Below the pieces are notes generated by a model. That model ran no database searches. It saw only the letters and a list, made by a program, of their open reading frames with translations, and had not been told where the DNA came from. The position numbers and the translations under genes are program-made. From Sphagnum magellanicum (Eukaryota; Streptophyta; Sphagnopsida; Sphagnales; Sphagnaceae), in contig CM038911.1 of the NCBI GenBank assembly GCA_021904315.1, positions 15,783,390 through 15,847,389 of the forward strand: a DNA stretch of 64,000 nucleotides, read 5' to 3'. Positions 47,520 to 60,100 of this stretch are shown piece by piece; position 1 is the first letter of the stretch, and each line of letters begins with the position of its first letter.

Positions 47520-50500
47520 CAGGTTTTGTTGTCTGTTTCACGTTGAACTCCTCTCTCTGTCCAGCCTTGCTGCTATTTGCAGGAATGCACTCCAGATCAT
47601 CTTACATTGAATTCTTTTCTGGATGTTAGCATCCACTGTAAGTTTGATGTAATGAAACTTCACAAACAGGATCCACATTGGTGTGTGTTCCATTCTCACT
47701 AACCTTATTGTGCACCTTGCTCTGAAAATGTAGAGAAAAGGAGCCCTTGTTTTGATTTCTTCATGGTCTTCAAGACCCAAGGACTGGTTTTTCAGCTGCA
47801 GACAGTGTGTTATGATGTGATTGGCTGGGTTTCCAGTACTGGAGAGTTTGAGATGATTGTTCTCAGTTGTCTGGAATCCCCTCTGTGACAAGAAGCTTGT
47901 TGTGAGTATCCTGTCTATAGCCTACGCAGACTTACATTTCACTGCTATATTTTGTAGATTCATCACAACAAAGTGAGGAAGGCTTTACATGAACTTCATA
48001 CTTGAATCAAAAAGATGCATATGGGTTGAAGAGAGTTACTCAAGGAGATGAGAGACGAATGCTGACAACCCATAAGGATTACATTACAAAAGAGGGCTCT
48101 CTCTGCAACCATGAATGAATAGCCAACCACCTCTATTGCATGTGCTCAAATCTAGATATTGCTAAAGCTATGTGTATAATGTCTTTGCAAAATGTGAAGT
48201 GGAACTCACACATCACAATAGGGAAGTCAAATAACACAAAACACAAGGTTTATGTATCATCCTTTTGGAAGGGTATTTGGGTTCAATTGTCATTTGGCAT
48301 CCCAACCTATTCTATCCCCAAAATCAAGGTTTGAAACATCTTTCACGGTGTTGGAATAGGTCGTGCTTCAGAATGAAAAAAAGCTTGATATGGACAAAAT
48401 GCAACTCTGCAAAACTTCTGCAAACCGTGTTGATTTGGTATGAAAACAAGGTTAACCACTATGACACTCTTTACCATACATTTGGGTTTGTGGCCTCTCA
48501 CAAATTATGGTATAAGTTTTGAGTTTTGGCCTTTCATGGTCAACAATCACCTAAGCACTAGGTTGTACAAAATTTACATCTTTTCATGATTGTGAATGAA
48601 CTATTTCACGCAATTTTTTTGTCAATAAACTTTATTCCTTATGGACTTTGAATTAAATAGATATTGACAAACCTACCCACTATTGTGTAATACACATTTA
48701 TTATACAAAGACTTATAAGGCTTTCACCCCTTTTCAACACCCACATTCCTTTAATGTTTAAGACTCATCACATCATTTTGTTGTAACAACCCTTTCTTTC
48801 ATTCTTCATTTTATTATGTCTTCCAAAATTAAGGTTGCTAAACCTTAGCATTTTGAAGACATGTCATTTATGCATCAAATATTGGTGATATCAAGAGTGA
48901 TTTTAATGTTAATATATTATTTCATGTTAAGCATGGGTACTTACATAAACTATTTTTCAACATCAAATGGATATTAAGATGATAAATGGTTACAAAGTTA
49001 AAGTGAGCACCATCAGTTTTTTGAGTTGAAAAATAACGTTGTCAATTAGTGAAAATGAGTTCCAAGTGAATCAAATAACAATGGTCATTATTTGTGAAAA
49101 TATGAGATGAAGAAGCGAACATTCACCTTTTGATGTGACAAGCAACTAACTATGGATAGCCAACACATGATATTGGTAACCAACACATGGTTGAGATGTT
49201 GTTTTCAACCTTGATGTTGTTAGCATGCATATGGCACTATTGACACGAGTAGCATTGTCAAATAGTTTTGGCATAATCAATATGCAATAGTGCCATCAAA
49301 TTATGTTAACATTACCAAGGCAAGGGGCAAGCACCATCAACATTGTTAACTATATGCAAACAATCACTAATGGCCAAGAGAATCAAGTACTAACATGTGG
49401 CAAGTTTGAAAGGGATAACTTCACATACAAGCTTCCACAAACACTTTAATGGGGCTCCTCCACTTTTCAAAGGGGGGAGTTGTGATGACAATACTAAGTG
49501 TGGTTATTGAAGGGCAATGACCAAGTGACATGGAAATGAATCATGAAGCAAATTTTTGAAATGTAAGGGGAGGCAAGTCTCGTAATGCTCTTTGCCTAAA
49601 ATCCAAAGGCATTGTGGAAAAAGGTTTTGAGGATTGTGACATAGATTTGTTGGAGAGTTCTATAGAGCTTGGAGATAAAGTTTTCAACTAGGAGGGAAAA
49701 AAAGGGAGAAAATGTAAGAGGATTCATATTTAAAGAAAGAGCATTCTATGAGAAAAAAAAGTGGAATGATGTGTGTGACAAAAACTTAGGAATTGAATTA
49801 TATACGTCCTAAAGTTATTGTAAGGGTTGAACCTTGGAAATTTTGCTTTGGGTGGTTGACGTAAAGATCACATGATTATTTCAAGTAGTAAACAATTATG
49901 GGAGGAATAGGAAAAGATCTAATGTGTATGGAAGGTTTTTTTTTTAGGTTTTAGTGTTATTGAAATTTGTTTGTACTTATAATTTTGAGTTTGAAGTAAA
50001 GGGTGATTTAGGCAAAATGCTAAACAAACCCCATCAAACTTCACAAGGTCAAAGTAGAACATTGTTGACACCTATATGGTTCTATTGCAAGGTTGGCCAA
50101 ATGTTAGTGAGGTCTTTGTGTTTAAAAAAATGGACTTATAGTGTTGAGCTTGGAAATAGGTGACTTGGAAATTGTTGTTGTACCAAACTAATGCCAAGTT
50201 TGAATTTTGTCTCTTGTAGCAAAATATAAATATTGATTTTCTTGGTTTTGTAACACAACATGAATGTGAATCACACGGCTACATAGAACAATGCATGACA
50301 CCATGTGGGCATTCATGAAATTTGATGGTGGAATATAACATCTTGTGTGATCAAGGAGCGTACAATGGAATTCTTTGAATTTTTTAAAGGTTGAACTTTT
50401 GTATTTTAAGTTTTTTGTTTTTTTGTAGGAGGGAGGAAAAAATGACCGTCAAATTAAACACACAATATGATGTTTGAAAGGTCTGTTCAAAGGCTACAAC

Positions 50501-51590
50501 TTTGCCTTTGGGAGCTTTTAAATTGAAGTTTATACATAGGAATTATGAGCCTACAATGTCATAGGACTCATAACTTGATAAAATTGAATTTTTTTGGTAT
50601 TCCCTTGTGGGAGTTTTAAGACATTTTGCCATTTTGATGTAACCCTCATCATCAATCACAAAATATATTATAGGGAGGAGAATGATGAGTGTGTTACAAA
50701 TTTGAACCATGGTGTGTTTATGAGTTAAGTTGCCCATGGTTGGCCTATGCATCATTTTGGCTCCAATTTGCATTAATTGTCCTCTTTATCGATTTGAACA
50801 AATTGATTTCATTTTGAACTCATGTTTGGGAATTCATTTTAATCCCATCCCGTAACTTTGATGCCTTTTTGCTTTGTGTGAACTAAGGTGCTTTGTGCTT
50901 TGGGTTTACATTCCATTGCATAATCTAGAATGACTAATTATTGACCTTGATATCATTTGATAAATCTATGCATGCGTTAACATTCTACAACCTTTGACTA
51001 TGAGGAAAAGTGGATGTAATTAATGAAAGAACACACATTTAAAATTAAGAGGACTCAAAGTTGTTATTGAAATAAAACCAAAAAGGAAGGTCGAAAAACT
51101 TAATTTACAAAACCAACAACTTGTTGAGTAATTAGATAAATGGAAGGTAATGAAATTCATTTAATTCCATCACTCTTGGCTATCAAGCAACAAGGTTATA
51201 AAAGAAAACCACCAATTAAATGTGTAATCAATTTTTCAACATTTTATAAGTTGACATCAAATGAATTTTAAGTAAGTTTAATGCATTTGGTACTACTAAT
51301 TGATATATTATTATTGCATATAGTTTCTTGCAATTTTGGTTTTGAACTTACATTTTAATAATAAGTTAATTCTAATGGTGTAAATTTATTTTATTTTATT
51401 TTGATAAAATATATATTGATATTTTGGAATTCTAAATATATTAATAACATAAAAAGATGCAAATGAGATAATAAAATCCAAATTTACCCATGCAACCTTA
51501 ATATGAAAAAAAAAAATTATTGCTTCAAAAATAATGATAGTGCTCACCAAGATGATGTGATACACTATGATTGATTGCAAAATGTGATGG
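47520..51590. other. AT-rich intergenic DNA
   Basis: The start is probably 3' UTR of the preceding gene. Short ORFs (for example 48140-48522, 49954-50163) have no recognisable domains. No RNA gene or bounded element seen. Confidence 0.4.
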
Positions 51591-51922
51591 ATTAGAAACC
51601 CATGATTTTCACAATGGTAAAATATATATATTTTTTTTTTCATAACATATTATATTATTATGTAAAGGTTTGAACAATTATTTTACATAGTTACATCATT
51701 TGAAAACAAATTCAAGCCTTTTAAAAGATGAAAAAACCAACAAAATCACTTATTATAATGTTTTATGTGTACTTTTGAATATTCATCTTCATTAAATTTA
51801 ATTCAAAATTATTTCACATGATTCATAATATAGTAAAAAAACATCATATAAGAATATTCTACACTTACAATATCAGTACAAATTTTAACTTTAAAAATAT
51901 GAAAAAATAACCACTTATTACA
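51591..51922 (+). repeat. dispersed repeat family R2, copy 1
   Basis: Shares an ordered series of blocks with 61301-61630: 'catattatattattatgtaaa', 'ttcattaaatt(t/c)aat(t/c)caaa', 'ttgtttcaca/ttatttcaca', 'cataatat' and 'ggttacact/cttattacac', in the same orientation with roughly 70 percent similarity by eye. Confidence 0.65.
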
Positions 51923-52040
51923 CAAATTGTGATGTATTATCATTAACATGACATTAAAATTAACGTAAATTTTTTTGTTTAAGCTTCAAATAGTTAATGT
52001 AAAAAAAAACTTGAAACATGTTTTCATAATAAATCAATAA

Positions 52041-52067
52041 TATGTGTGTGTGTGTGTGTGTGTGTGT
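52041..52067. repeat. (TG)n microsatellite
   Basis: About 26 bp of alternating tg. Confidence 0.95.
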
Positions 52068-53059
52068 TAATTACTGAGGTTTTTATATACTTCCAAACAT
52101 GGACACACATTATAATAATATTTTGTCAATGCAATTCAGCTTGGTAAAACAATAAAAAACCCATTACATGTTACATGTTGTTATACATGTTAATAATATT
52201 TTTCAAAATGCAATATACAAATTTTCTTCATTCGGGGGATGATTGTCATTTATACTACATCACAAAGATTGTAGGTTTAGTGTCCCAAAATCGAACCTAT
52301 CCCAATTTGAGTAAACACAAGTTTAAACATAAATTAATTTCAACAATTAAGCATGAATTGTCCATCTTTAATAGAACTTAAACTTTATGTGTACATGATT
52401 AATCACCGATTTTGACATAATCATAAAATTAAATGATGCTAAGGTGTAGTAACTCATCATGCAAATCCAATAAGGGGGTATTTATATTATAAACTCCTTT
52501 TACATGATAAATTTTTTTTAAATGTTTTTAAAAAATGGAAATGAGGAAATATCTATATATATATATATAAAGAAAGGTAGTAGAATACATGCATTTAGGG
52601 TTTGATGATTTCCCAAATGACATATGTGAGTTGTCACATATTTTGTTGGTATAAGTGTTCTTTGAAGCATCTATATAGTAAGTGCATTAGTATTTGAACT
52701 CATTAGGTGAAGCTAGCCTAGTCTTTTGAATGAAACAATAACTTGGGAGCATCATAATACCCCAATCAGCTTCTTTGGTACTTACTTCTTCCTCACCCAC
52801 CAACTCCATTCTTCATTCTGATGGTGGTGATTTAACTCAACTTATTTGGGTGGCTTCCTTCTGCTAGCCAACTAGCTAGCCAGCCAGCCAGCCTTCCTTC
52901 TACACTTTGATTGGAGTGGTGGAGCTAAAGACAAGATTTGTCAGTTGAGTAGGTACTAGTATTATTGCTTCCTCCAATTTGCCAAATTTTGTATTCACAC
53001 ATTATTGACAATCTACACTGAAAAAGTGAAGTGTTTGATAGTGTGGGGAGCAAGCTACG

Positions 53060-53720
53060 AATCTGATTAAAAAATTGGCCACTGGACTTGAGAGGAGAAT
53101 TGAGCTCAATGAACATGAGCAAAATGTTTTGGGCTCCAAAATAAGCTCTCTTCATCATACACTAGCTACTGAACTTGACCAAAAGTTTTGGCCTCCAAAT
53201 TCTCATTCAAAGAGTACTAAACTTGGTCAAAAGGGTTTAGGGTTGCAAAAAAAGCTTATCAAAACCACTCTTAAAAATTGACAAAAAGGTTGGTTTTCCA
53301 AATACTCATCGAAATCACTGAGCTTGACAAAAGATTGGGTTTCCACCAAATAAATACTCATCAAAGCCACTAAAATTTAGTGAGATGTTGGGCCGATTTT
53401 CCAAATATCAATCACTAAAAACCACTAAACTTGAAGATGTTAAAGGTGGGTGGGTTCCAAATCTCATTAGAAAAAACCACCAAACTTGACAAAAAGTTGG
53501 GTTGGGTTTCTAAATCATATGCAAACCCTAAAACTACTAAACTTGACGAAATCTCAACTTCACCAAGTTGGTTGGTTGGGTGGGTTCTAAATCTCAAGGT
53601 GAGGTTTCCAAATCTCATTAAAAAACCCCTTATAACCTACCTAACCAAAGTTGGGTAGGTTCCAAAATCTCAATCAAAATGACTGGGCTAAACTTGACCC
53701 AACAGTTGGGATGGATGAAA
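53060..53720 (+). repeat. degenerate tandem repeat, about nine ~70-bp units
   Basis: Recurrent phrases 'ccaaatctcatyaaaa', 'ccactaaacttgac' and 'aaaaagttgggttgg' follow one another with variable spacing. ORFs on both strands (53075-53281, 53431-53658, 53415-53618 minus) translate the array only. Confidence 0.7.
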
Positions 53721-54439
53721 CTCTCCAAGTCTCTCTCATCATCAAAGCCCTTATTATAACTGAAATTTGAGAAAAATTGGGATTCCAACGTAGTTAGTAC
53801 TTGTACAAGTCGTAAGTACTAAAAGTGCCTCAAAACAAGAACAAACAAATTGTTCATTCTCTTCTCTTCCTCTTCTTCTTCTTCCCATTCCATTGATTTT
53901 GCTCATTCATTTGTTTGTTCATTCGGTATGTGTAGAACAATAAGCACCCAATTATATCACCATTATTGATAAGGCGGCAACAAAAGAAAAACAAAAAACA
54001 CCTTGCTTTGTTGGTTCTTTCTTCAATTGTTATTGAAGAATATGGCAAGTTCTCTCAAATCTTGTGTAGGGAGGATTTTGCATAAAACCCTTGGGTATGG
54101 TCGTGTCCATTGACAATTTCTAACTAACTAACTAACTAACTGGTGGAATGTGAAGAATTGTATGAAAACTTACTTACCTCACTCCTTTTCTAATAATAAT
54201 TCTTTTTATATATATTTTTTATTTATTTATTTAAAATTTCCATCTACCCACTAACATGGATATTATTTTTAAAAATTAACATGTACCTTTTCATGTTCAT
54301 AATATTTATATTTATTTTATTTATTAATATTTTTTTGAAATCTAAGAATAATAATAGTAATAATAATAATGATCTATTGGAAACTATATGAGAATATAAG
54401 AAAAGAAAAGAAAAATAGTTGGTTGTCACTAGTAAATTT

Positions 54440-54894
54440 TTCATCAGTTCTGGCAATTGAAAACCTCCAAAATCACTTCATTTTTCAAATTTTTATAATT
54501 TAATTTCGCTTTTTAAAAATGAAATTTTGTCCCCCAAAAAAAACCAGGTTGGTACAAGTCAGTGGGTTTTTTTTTTTTTTTTTTTTTTTTGGTGGTGAAT
54601 TTTTGTTAGTAGTAGTCAAATGTGACTATCATCCATAGGAAGAAGATGTAGAAAAAATTAAGAGAATCCATAAGAAGAGATTTAGCCAAATCTGGCTATA
54701 AAACCAATTATAAAGGCTTTAACCAAATCTTTAATCATCCTTCTATATTTTAGCCACAACACCGAAAACCAAGTATAAAAACGTCTGGCGATTCTTAATA
54801 ATAATAATTTTGTCCCCACCTTTATTCTGGCGACTGAAAAACTCCAAAATCACTTTCACTGGCGAAATTTCGCTATTTTCGGACAAAGAAATTG
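54440..54894 (+). repeat. dispersed repeat family R1, copy 4
   Basis: Carries the same ordered blocks as 3500-3835: 'gtgactatcatccatagg', 'gaagatgtagaaaaa', 'gatttagccaaatctggcta', 'catccttctatatttta' and ggcgaaatttcgc (54869). It begins beside a 24-base poly-T run (54567-54590). Confidence 0.6.
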
Positions 54895-55358
54895 GGAAAA
54901 TTTTGGAAATTTTTCTTTTTCTAGAGCAAATTCGATTAATTTTGCTATTTTTTGGGTAAATTTCACCAAAGTTTCGATATGGAAATTAAGTAATTAATTA
55001 AATATTACTGAGATTCACTTCATGTCGAAAATTTCAATTATTTAATTTTCACTTATTGACGAAAATTTCGCCAATAAAAAAGAAAAAAAGAAAAAGAAAA
55101 AGGCTGGTAGCAGCGTCGTGGTACTAGGAAAATTTTGGAAATTTTTCTTTTTCCAGTGCAAAATTCGATTAATTTGACTTTTTTTGGGTAAATTTCACCA
55201 AAGTTTCGATATAGAAAAAAAAAAAAAAACCATTACTGAGATTCACTTCATGTCGAAAATTTCAATTATTTAATTTTCACTTATTGACGAAAATTTCACC
55301 AATTAAAAAAATAAAAATTTAAAATTTAAAAAAAAAAACTGGTAGTAGCGTGGTGCTA
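54895..55358 (+). repeat. direct duplication of 232 bp within R1 copy 4
   Basis: Copy 1 (54895-55126) and copy 2 (55127-55358) both run from 'ggaaaattttggaaattttt' through 'gggtaaatttcaccaaagtt', 'gagattcacttcatgtcgaa' and 'acttattgacgaaaatttc' to 'ctggtagyagcg...gtggtrctag'. They differ mainly in poly-A and aatta-rich tracts. Confidence 0.9.
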
Positions 55359-55613
55359 GGGAGCAGAAAGAAAACAAACGAACAAAGAAGCAAAAGGCGA
55401 AGCTTGTTGCAAAGAAGCTGCTTGAGCTTTGCAGTTGCAGTAGAAGCACGGAAACACTTGTTTGTAACTGCATTTTCTCGAGCTCCGAGGAATACCATCG
55501 CCAGCACCAGCACTGAGAGCTTTGTCTGTTGCTTGTACTCCAAGCTTTGTCTCTGGTGCTTCTTTCTGTCTTGTAGATACATAGGACAGATCTATTGATC
55601 GCTTGATAGATCT

Positions 55614-55663
55614 ACAGACAGACAGACAGACAGACGCGCACACACACACACACACACACCCAC
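55614..55663. repeat. compound (GACA)n / (CA)n microsatellite
   Basis: 'acagacagacagacagacag' followed by 'cgcgcacacacacacacaca', probably in the 5' UTR of the following gene. Confidence 0.9.
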
Positions 55664-55962
55664 ACAGATAGAGACCTAGATTCATATCTGGTTGGATCTC
55701 TCTTCCATTCTCTGGACTCGTACGAGAATAAGTGCTGGAGGAGGCCATGTCGATAATGCTGCGGGAAGAGCTTGAGTTTTGTAAGTGGGAAAACTTGAGC
55801 TTAGTTGTGATCTCTTGATAGATCACTCGGTTGGCTGGCTGGCTGGGCTGGCGCGCGCTCAAGGATTTCTTCTTTGTGCATTTTTTTTTGGTCCCTGTGT
55901 TTTTGTTTTTGTCTCCTTTCAGCTTTGCTCCAGGTAGGTGAGATTGCAGGCCGCTGCTCCTG

Positions 55963-58806
55963 ATGGGGTCCCCAAGATTCTGTGGCTGTAGCATTTTCCT
56001 CCTTGTTGTTGTTGTTCAGCTGTGCGCTGCTGGTGTAGTAGGACCTTCTTTTGCTGCGGCTGCTGCTGCATTGAGTACGCCTCGTAGGTATGGACCTCTT
56101 GCAGAAGGAAACATGGCAGCAGAGGGAAGTACTATGATCCTGGGACGTGGTAGAGGCCTTCTACAGTTAGCCACAAATGAGGACAATGTCCCAAGGGTTA
56201 CGGCAGAAGCTAGGACTTATGTGCTGGAGGAGCAGATACAACAAGAGAATGCAACCCTTGAGCTGAACCCTAATGCAACAGAGAAGGAGTTGAAGACACC
56301 GGAGCTTGAGCTGATGCAGAAGCCAGCAGAGGAGAAGAAGGAAGTATCAAGATCTGAAACAGAGGGGACAGTGGAGAACGAGGAGGAAGAATCAGTTCTT
56401 GTGAAAAAGAAGAAAGTGGGTAATGAAACTGAGCTGATGGCAAGTACAGAGGAGAAGGGACTGTCAAAAGCTGGATCTGAGGAAGCAGTGGAGGAGGAGG
56501 AATCGGCTTCTTCTGTGAAGAGAAAAGTGGGGAGCAAAACTGAGCTCACTATAGCAGCTAACAATCAGACACTCTCCAAATCTGAAGCTCAGGAGGAAGA
56601 AGACCAGGAGGAATCAGTGTCTGTCAAGAGGAAAGTGGGTGATGATACTGATCAGCAAGCAGCAGCAGCAGAGGAGACAGTTGTATCAAAAACTGACGCT
56701 CGCAAGGCAGTTGAGGAGGAAGAGGAAGAGGAGGAACTGGTTCCAGCAAAGAAGAAGACAGTCAGGACGGAAACTGATGATCTAGAGGAGAAGGAATTGA
56801 CCAAATCTGCACGTGAGGAGGGAGAGGAAGAATCGGTTCCTGCAAAGAAGAAAGCATTCACCAAATCTGCAGCTGAGGAGGAGGCAGTTGAGGAGGGAGA
56901 GGAGGAATCGGTTCCTGTAAAGAAGAATGCATTCACCAAATCTGCAGCTGAGGAGGAGGCAGTTGAGGAGGGAGAGGAGGAATCGGTTCCTGCAAAGAAG
57001 AAGGCATTCACCAAATCTGCAGCTGAGGAGGAGACAGTTGAGGAGGGAGAGGAGGAATTGGTTCCTGTAAAGAAGAATGCATTCACCAAATCTGCAGCTG
57101 AGGAGGAGGCAGTTGAGGAGGGAGAGGAGGAATCGGTTCCTGCAAAGAAGAAGGCATTTACCAAATCTGCAGCTGAGGAAGAGGCAGTTGAGGAGGGAGA
57201 GGAGGAATTAGTTCCTGCAAAGAAGAAGGCATTCACCAAATCTGAAGCTCAGGAGGAGGCAGTGGAGGAGGAAGAGGAGGAATCGGTTCCTGCAAAGAAG
57301 AAGGCATTTACCAAATCTGCAGCTGAGGAAGAGGCAGTTGAGGAGGGAGAGGAGGAATTAGTTCCTGCAAAGAAGAAGGCATTCACCAAATCTGAAGCTC
57401 AGGAGGAGGCAGTGGAGGAGGAAGAGGAGGAACCCATTCCTGCAAAGAAGATAATAGGGAAGGCAGCAACTGCAGACAAGAAGGAATTGAGTAGCAAATC
57501 TGACTCTGAGGAGGAAGTTGAGGAGGATGAAGAGGAATCAATCCCTATCAACAAGAAGAAAGTTGAGAACAGTACTGAGCTGAATGCAGCAGCAGCAGAC
57601 AAGAAGAAAATGTCAAAGTCTGAAGCTCAGGAAGCAGTGGAGGAGGAAGAGGAGGAATCAATTTTTGCAAGGAAGAAATTGGGGAACAAAACTGAGCTGA
57701 AGGCAGCAGAGAAGAAGGAAATGATGAAGTCTGAAGCTGAGGCAGAGGAGGAGAGCGATTCAATTCCTGTGAAGACGAAAATGGGGATTGAAACTGAGCT
57801 TCAAAAGGCAGCAGCAGACAAGAAGAAATTGTCAAAATCTGAAGCTCAGGTGGTAGTGGAAGAGGATGCAGAGCAACCCAAGGATTTAGCTGCAGGTTCA
57901 AAGGGGCAACAGACTGATGTCCTGAACAAATCTGTCAAGGTGAATGGGCAAAATGGGGCAGCAAAATCAGCAGATGCAGAACAGCAAAAGAAGGAGGTTA
58001 GTGATGAAGGTGAAGCTGAATCTGAGGAGGGGATGAACATAGATAACTCACAAGATCTGGAGGTAGACCTTGACCTAAACGACATTGATCTGCTTCAAGA
58101 AGTTCAGGACCTTCCTGCAAACATTCAGCAAACTGTTGGAGCTGTGACAACCCATCTATTACCAAAAATTCAGCAATTCTCTGGCCAGTCAAAGACCTCA
58201 TTTGATCAGATCAACAAGAATCTTGCTAGCAGCTTCTTACCTTTGATCGGAGAAAAGTATGCGCCAATCATTGCAACCATGGTCTCTTATTGTCTTTTGT
58301 TGCTCCCTGTTGCTGTTGTCTTGTTTCTTTGCGAGCGAATACGTGCTATCCTGACACTGCAGAAGGTGCTCCTCTTTATCAACATCTATCTGGCTGCATA
58401 CTTTGCAATCCTTTTTACCATCACTTTGGGACTCAGGGCTGAACCTATTTCCTTCTTCTACCGGAATTCACCATCCAGTTACATAGTCTTGCAGTTGCTA
58501 CAAGCATTTGGCTACATAATCTACATGCTGCTCCAGACAGCAGATGTTGTCTTTACATGCTCCAGAGGAACCCTATTTGGCAAGTCATCAGCTGTAATCC
58601 AATGGTTGGTGGCAACATTGGTGGGCCTGCACTATTATTTCACTGTGTTCCATAGAGCTATGGCCAGGAAACCACTCATCACAAACTGGAAATTCTACGG
58701 TTTCTATTGCTTGAGCTTCTTGGTGTGCTGTCTTCTGGCCAGGATCCAGCGCAGCAAAAAAGAGTATGTCCCTTTGGGGGATGAGACCACAGACAAGAAG
58801 AATTAA
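55963..58806 (+). CDS. large membrane protein with signal peptide and tandem charged repeats, family not recognised
   Basis: Single exon, 947 aa. Residues ~10-33 ('IFLLVVVVQLCAAGVVGPSF') are a likely signal peptide. Residues ~90-700 are a Glu/Lys-rich region made of repeats: older, diverged ~38-residue units ('KRKVGSKTELTIAANNQTLS', 'KSEAQE...EEEE') at both ends and, in the middle (residues 292-491), eight units of 25 residues containing 'VPAKKKAFTKSAAEEEAVEE'. Near residues ~735-765 comes a helix ('NIQQTVGAVTTHLLPKIQQF'), then five hydrophobic segments to the C-terminus, for example 'SYCLLLLPVAVVLFLCERI', 'VLLFINIYLAAYFAILFTI' and 'FYGFYCLSFLVCCLLARI', and a polar tail. If the signal peptide is cleaved, the charged region would be lumenal or extracellular. 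The membrane part looks family-like but I cannot name it. No catalytic motif seen. Confidence 0.88.
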   Translation: MGSPRFCGCSIFLLVVVVQLCAAGVVGPSFAAAAAALSTPRRYGPLAEGNMAAEGSTMILGRGRGLLQLATNEDNVPRVTAEARTYVLEEQIQQENATLELNPNATEKELKTPELELMQKPAEEKKEVSRSETEGTVENEEEESVLVKKKKVGNETELMASTEEKGLSKAGSEEAVEEEESASSVKRKVGSKTELTIAANNQTLSKSEAQEEEDQEESVSVKRKVGDDTDQQAAAAEETVVSKTDARKAVEEEEEEEELVPAKKKTVRTETDDLEEKELTKSAREEGEEESVPAKKKAFTKSAAEEEAVEEGEEESVPVKKNAFTKSAAEEEAVEEGEEESVPAKKKAFTKSAAEEETVEEGEEELVPVKKNAFTKSAAEEEAVEEGEEESVPAKKKAFTKSAAEEEAVEEGEEELVPAKKKAFTKSEAQEEAVEEEEEESVPAKKKAFTKSAAEEEAVEEGEEELVPAKKKAFTKSEAQEEAVEEEEEEPIPAKKIIGKAATADKKELSSKSDSEEEVEEDEEESIPINKKKVENSTELNAAAADKKKMSKSEAQEAVEEEEEESIFARKKLGNKTELKAAEKKEMMKSEAEAEEESDSIPVKTKMGIETELQKAAADKKKLSKSEAQVVVEEDAEQPKDLAAGSKGQQTDVLNKSVKVNGQNGAAKSADAEQQKKEVSDEGEAESEEGMNIDNSQDLEVDLDLNDIDLLQEVQDLPANIQQTVGAVTTHLLPKIQQFSGQSKTSFDQINKNLASSFLPLIGEKYAPIIATMVSYCLLLLPVAVVLFLCERIRAILTLQKVLLFINIYLAAYFAILFTITLGLRAEPISFFYRNSPSSYIVLQLLQAFGYIIYMLLQTADVVFTCSRGTLFGKSSAVIQWLVATLVGLHYYFTVFHRAMARKPLITNWKFYGFYCLSFLVCCLLARIQRSKKEYVPLGDETTDKKN
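56836..57435 (+). repeat. in-frame 75-bp coding minisatellite, eight units
   Basis: Units start every 75 bp from 56836. Units 2 and 4 are identical. The pair 5-6 (57136-57285) and pair 7-8 (57286-57435) are identical except in the last codon (tcg versus ccc). This is a 150-bp higher-order repeat and indicates very recent unequal exchange. Confidence 0.95.
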
Positions 58807-60100
58807 CGATTCACAACTACTGGTTATTGAGGTCTGTTGCATTTTCACCAGATTCAACTATCAGGTTTCACATGTTTTGTGTAGCCCCCTTTTTCCAGCT
58901 AAAGCATAGAACCAGTAACATAAATCTCTATTCAAATCACACGGTTTAGATAGCTGAGTGGCATAGCTCTGCAAGTATAGAGAAAGACATTCTTTTAGTA
59001 GCTCTCTTTTGAGTGCGATTGCCTATGCAGATGATGGGTAGTCAGATCTCATTTTTATATATAGTCATCAGTCCACAGATAACTAGAAATTCTCAGTGTT
59101 TTAAGAGTACAGAGGCACACCTTTGGATGTTACCGATTTGTACATCTGAGTGCCTGTGGGAAGGTGCAACTCCACCCCTGTCCCCACGCCCCTATCATGT
59201 TCCAGATTCTTTCTTGACATCATAAAGAGAAGATAAATATTTATGAGTGGAAGGCAAAAGCATAAAATGTGAGGTCTTACAGCTGATCTTGAACAATCTA
59301 AGCAAATGATCCTTCACTGAAATTTCACACAGGTAGCATGCATTTTTACACAATAGCTGTTGTATTTTGCAATGCTCATGTTGGAAAGCATCTCAGTGGT
59401 TGGACCCATGTCCACTTCTGCAAAAAGAGCACTTACCTAGGTGACCAGAGGCTACAAACATACACCAATCGGTATCCATAGCACTGAGACTATGCTCATC
59501 TCATGCTCCAATACAGTTAAATCTGGCTTGCTGATTGATTGCTATAAAAATAGGTTCCATAATTTGGGTCATGCTTTTAGCTCTATAATATAAATATCAT
59601 GGAGTGTACGAAGAGTTCTGTACAGGTTCAAAGTTCTGTACAGGTTAATATTTTGCTTTGAAGGGAACTTCATGAGTTGTGCAGATTGTCTTTCTATGTG
59701 TGCTGGGTGTGAAAGGTATGCAAATTCTTCCTGATCTTCAATGAGCCTCCAGTGCAAGTGAGCATAGAAGTTTTGAGAATTGAAGATCAAGCATAGCCAG
59801 AGATGCAATTGTCCAATTTGAACAAGGCATTGGATCTGTATTCTGTTCCAACAGAAGCTGATCTTGAAGCTTGAGATGCTGCATGTCTGCTTTTGAAACT
59901 GCATTTGCCTCTTCTACAAGCTCTCCTAATCTCTTTCTGTTTTGGAACTCCCATTCCCTTTGTGATTCAGTCTCCATGATATGGCCACTTTGTACTGCAG
60001 CTAGCTTCAAAACATTGTAGCCATGACAGTTTTCTCAGAAGTTGGTGCTTGAGCTTCACTTTGCATCTTCATCTAGACATATTAGCACATTGTTAGAACT
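58807..60100. other. 3' flank and intergenic DNA
   Basis: No gene was established. A minus-strand ORF at 59738-60010 encodes a charged helical peptide ('RLGELVEEANAVSKADM') without recognised homology; it could be an exon of an unseen gene or a retroelement remnant. Confidence 0.3.

Noticed and set aside
56217..58085. Minus-strand Ser-rich ORFs (for example 56652-57239, 195 aa)
   Set aside because: They are mirror translations of the glutamate/lysine repeat in the 947-aa gene.
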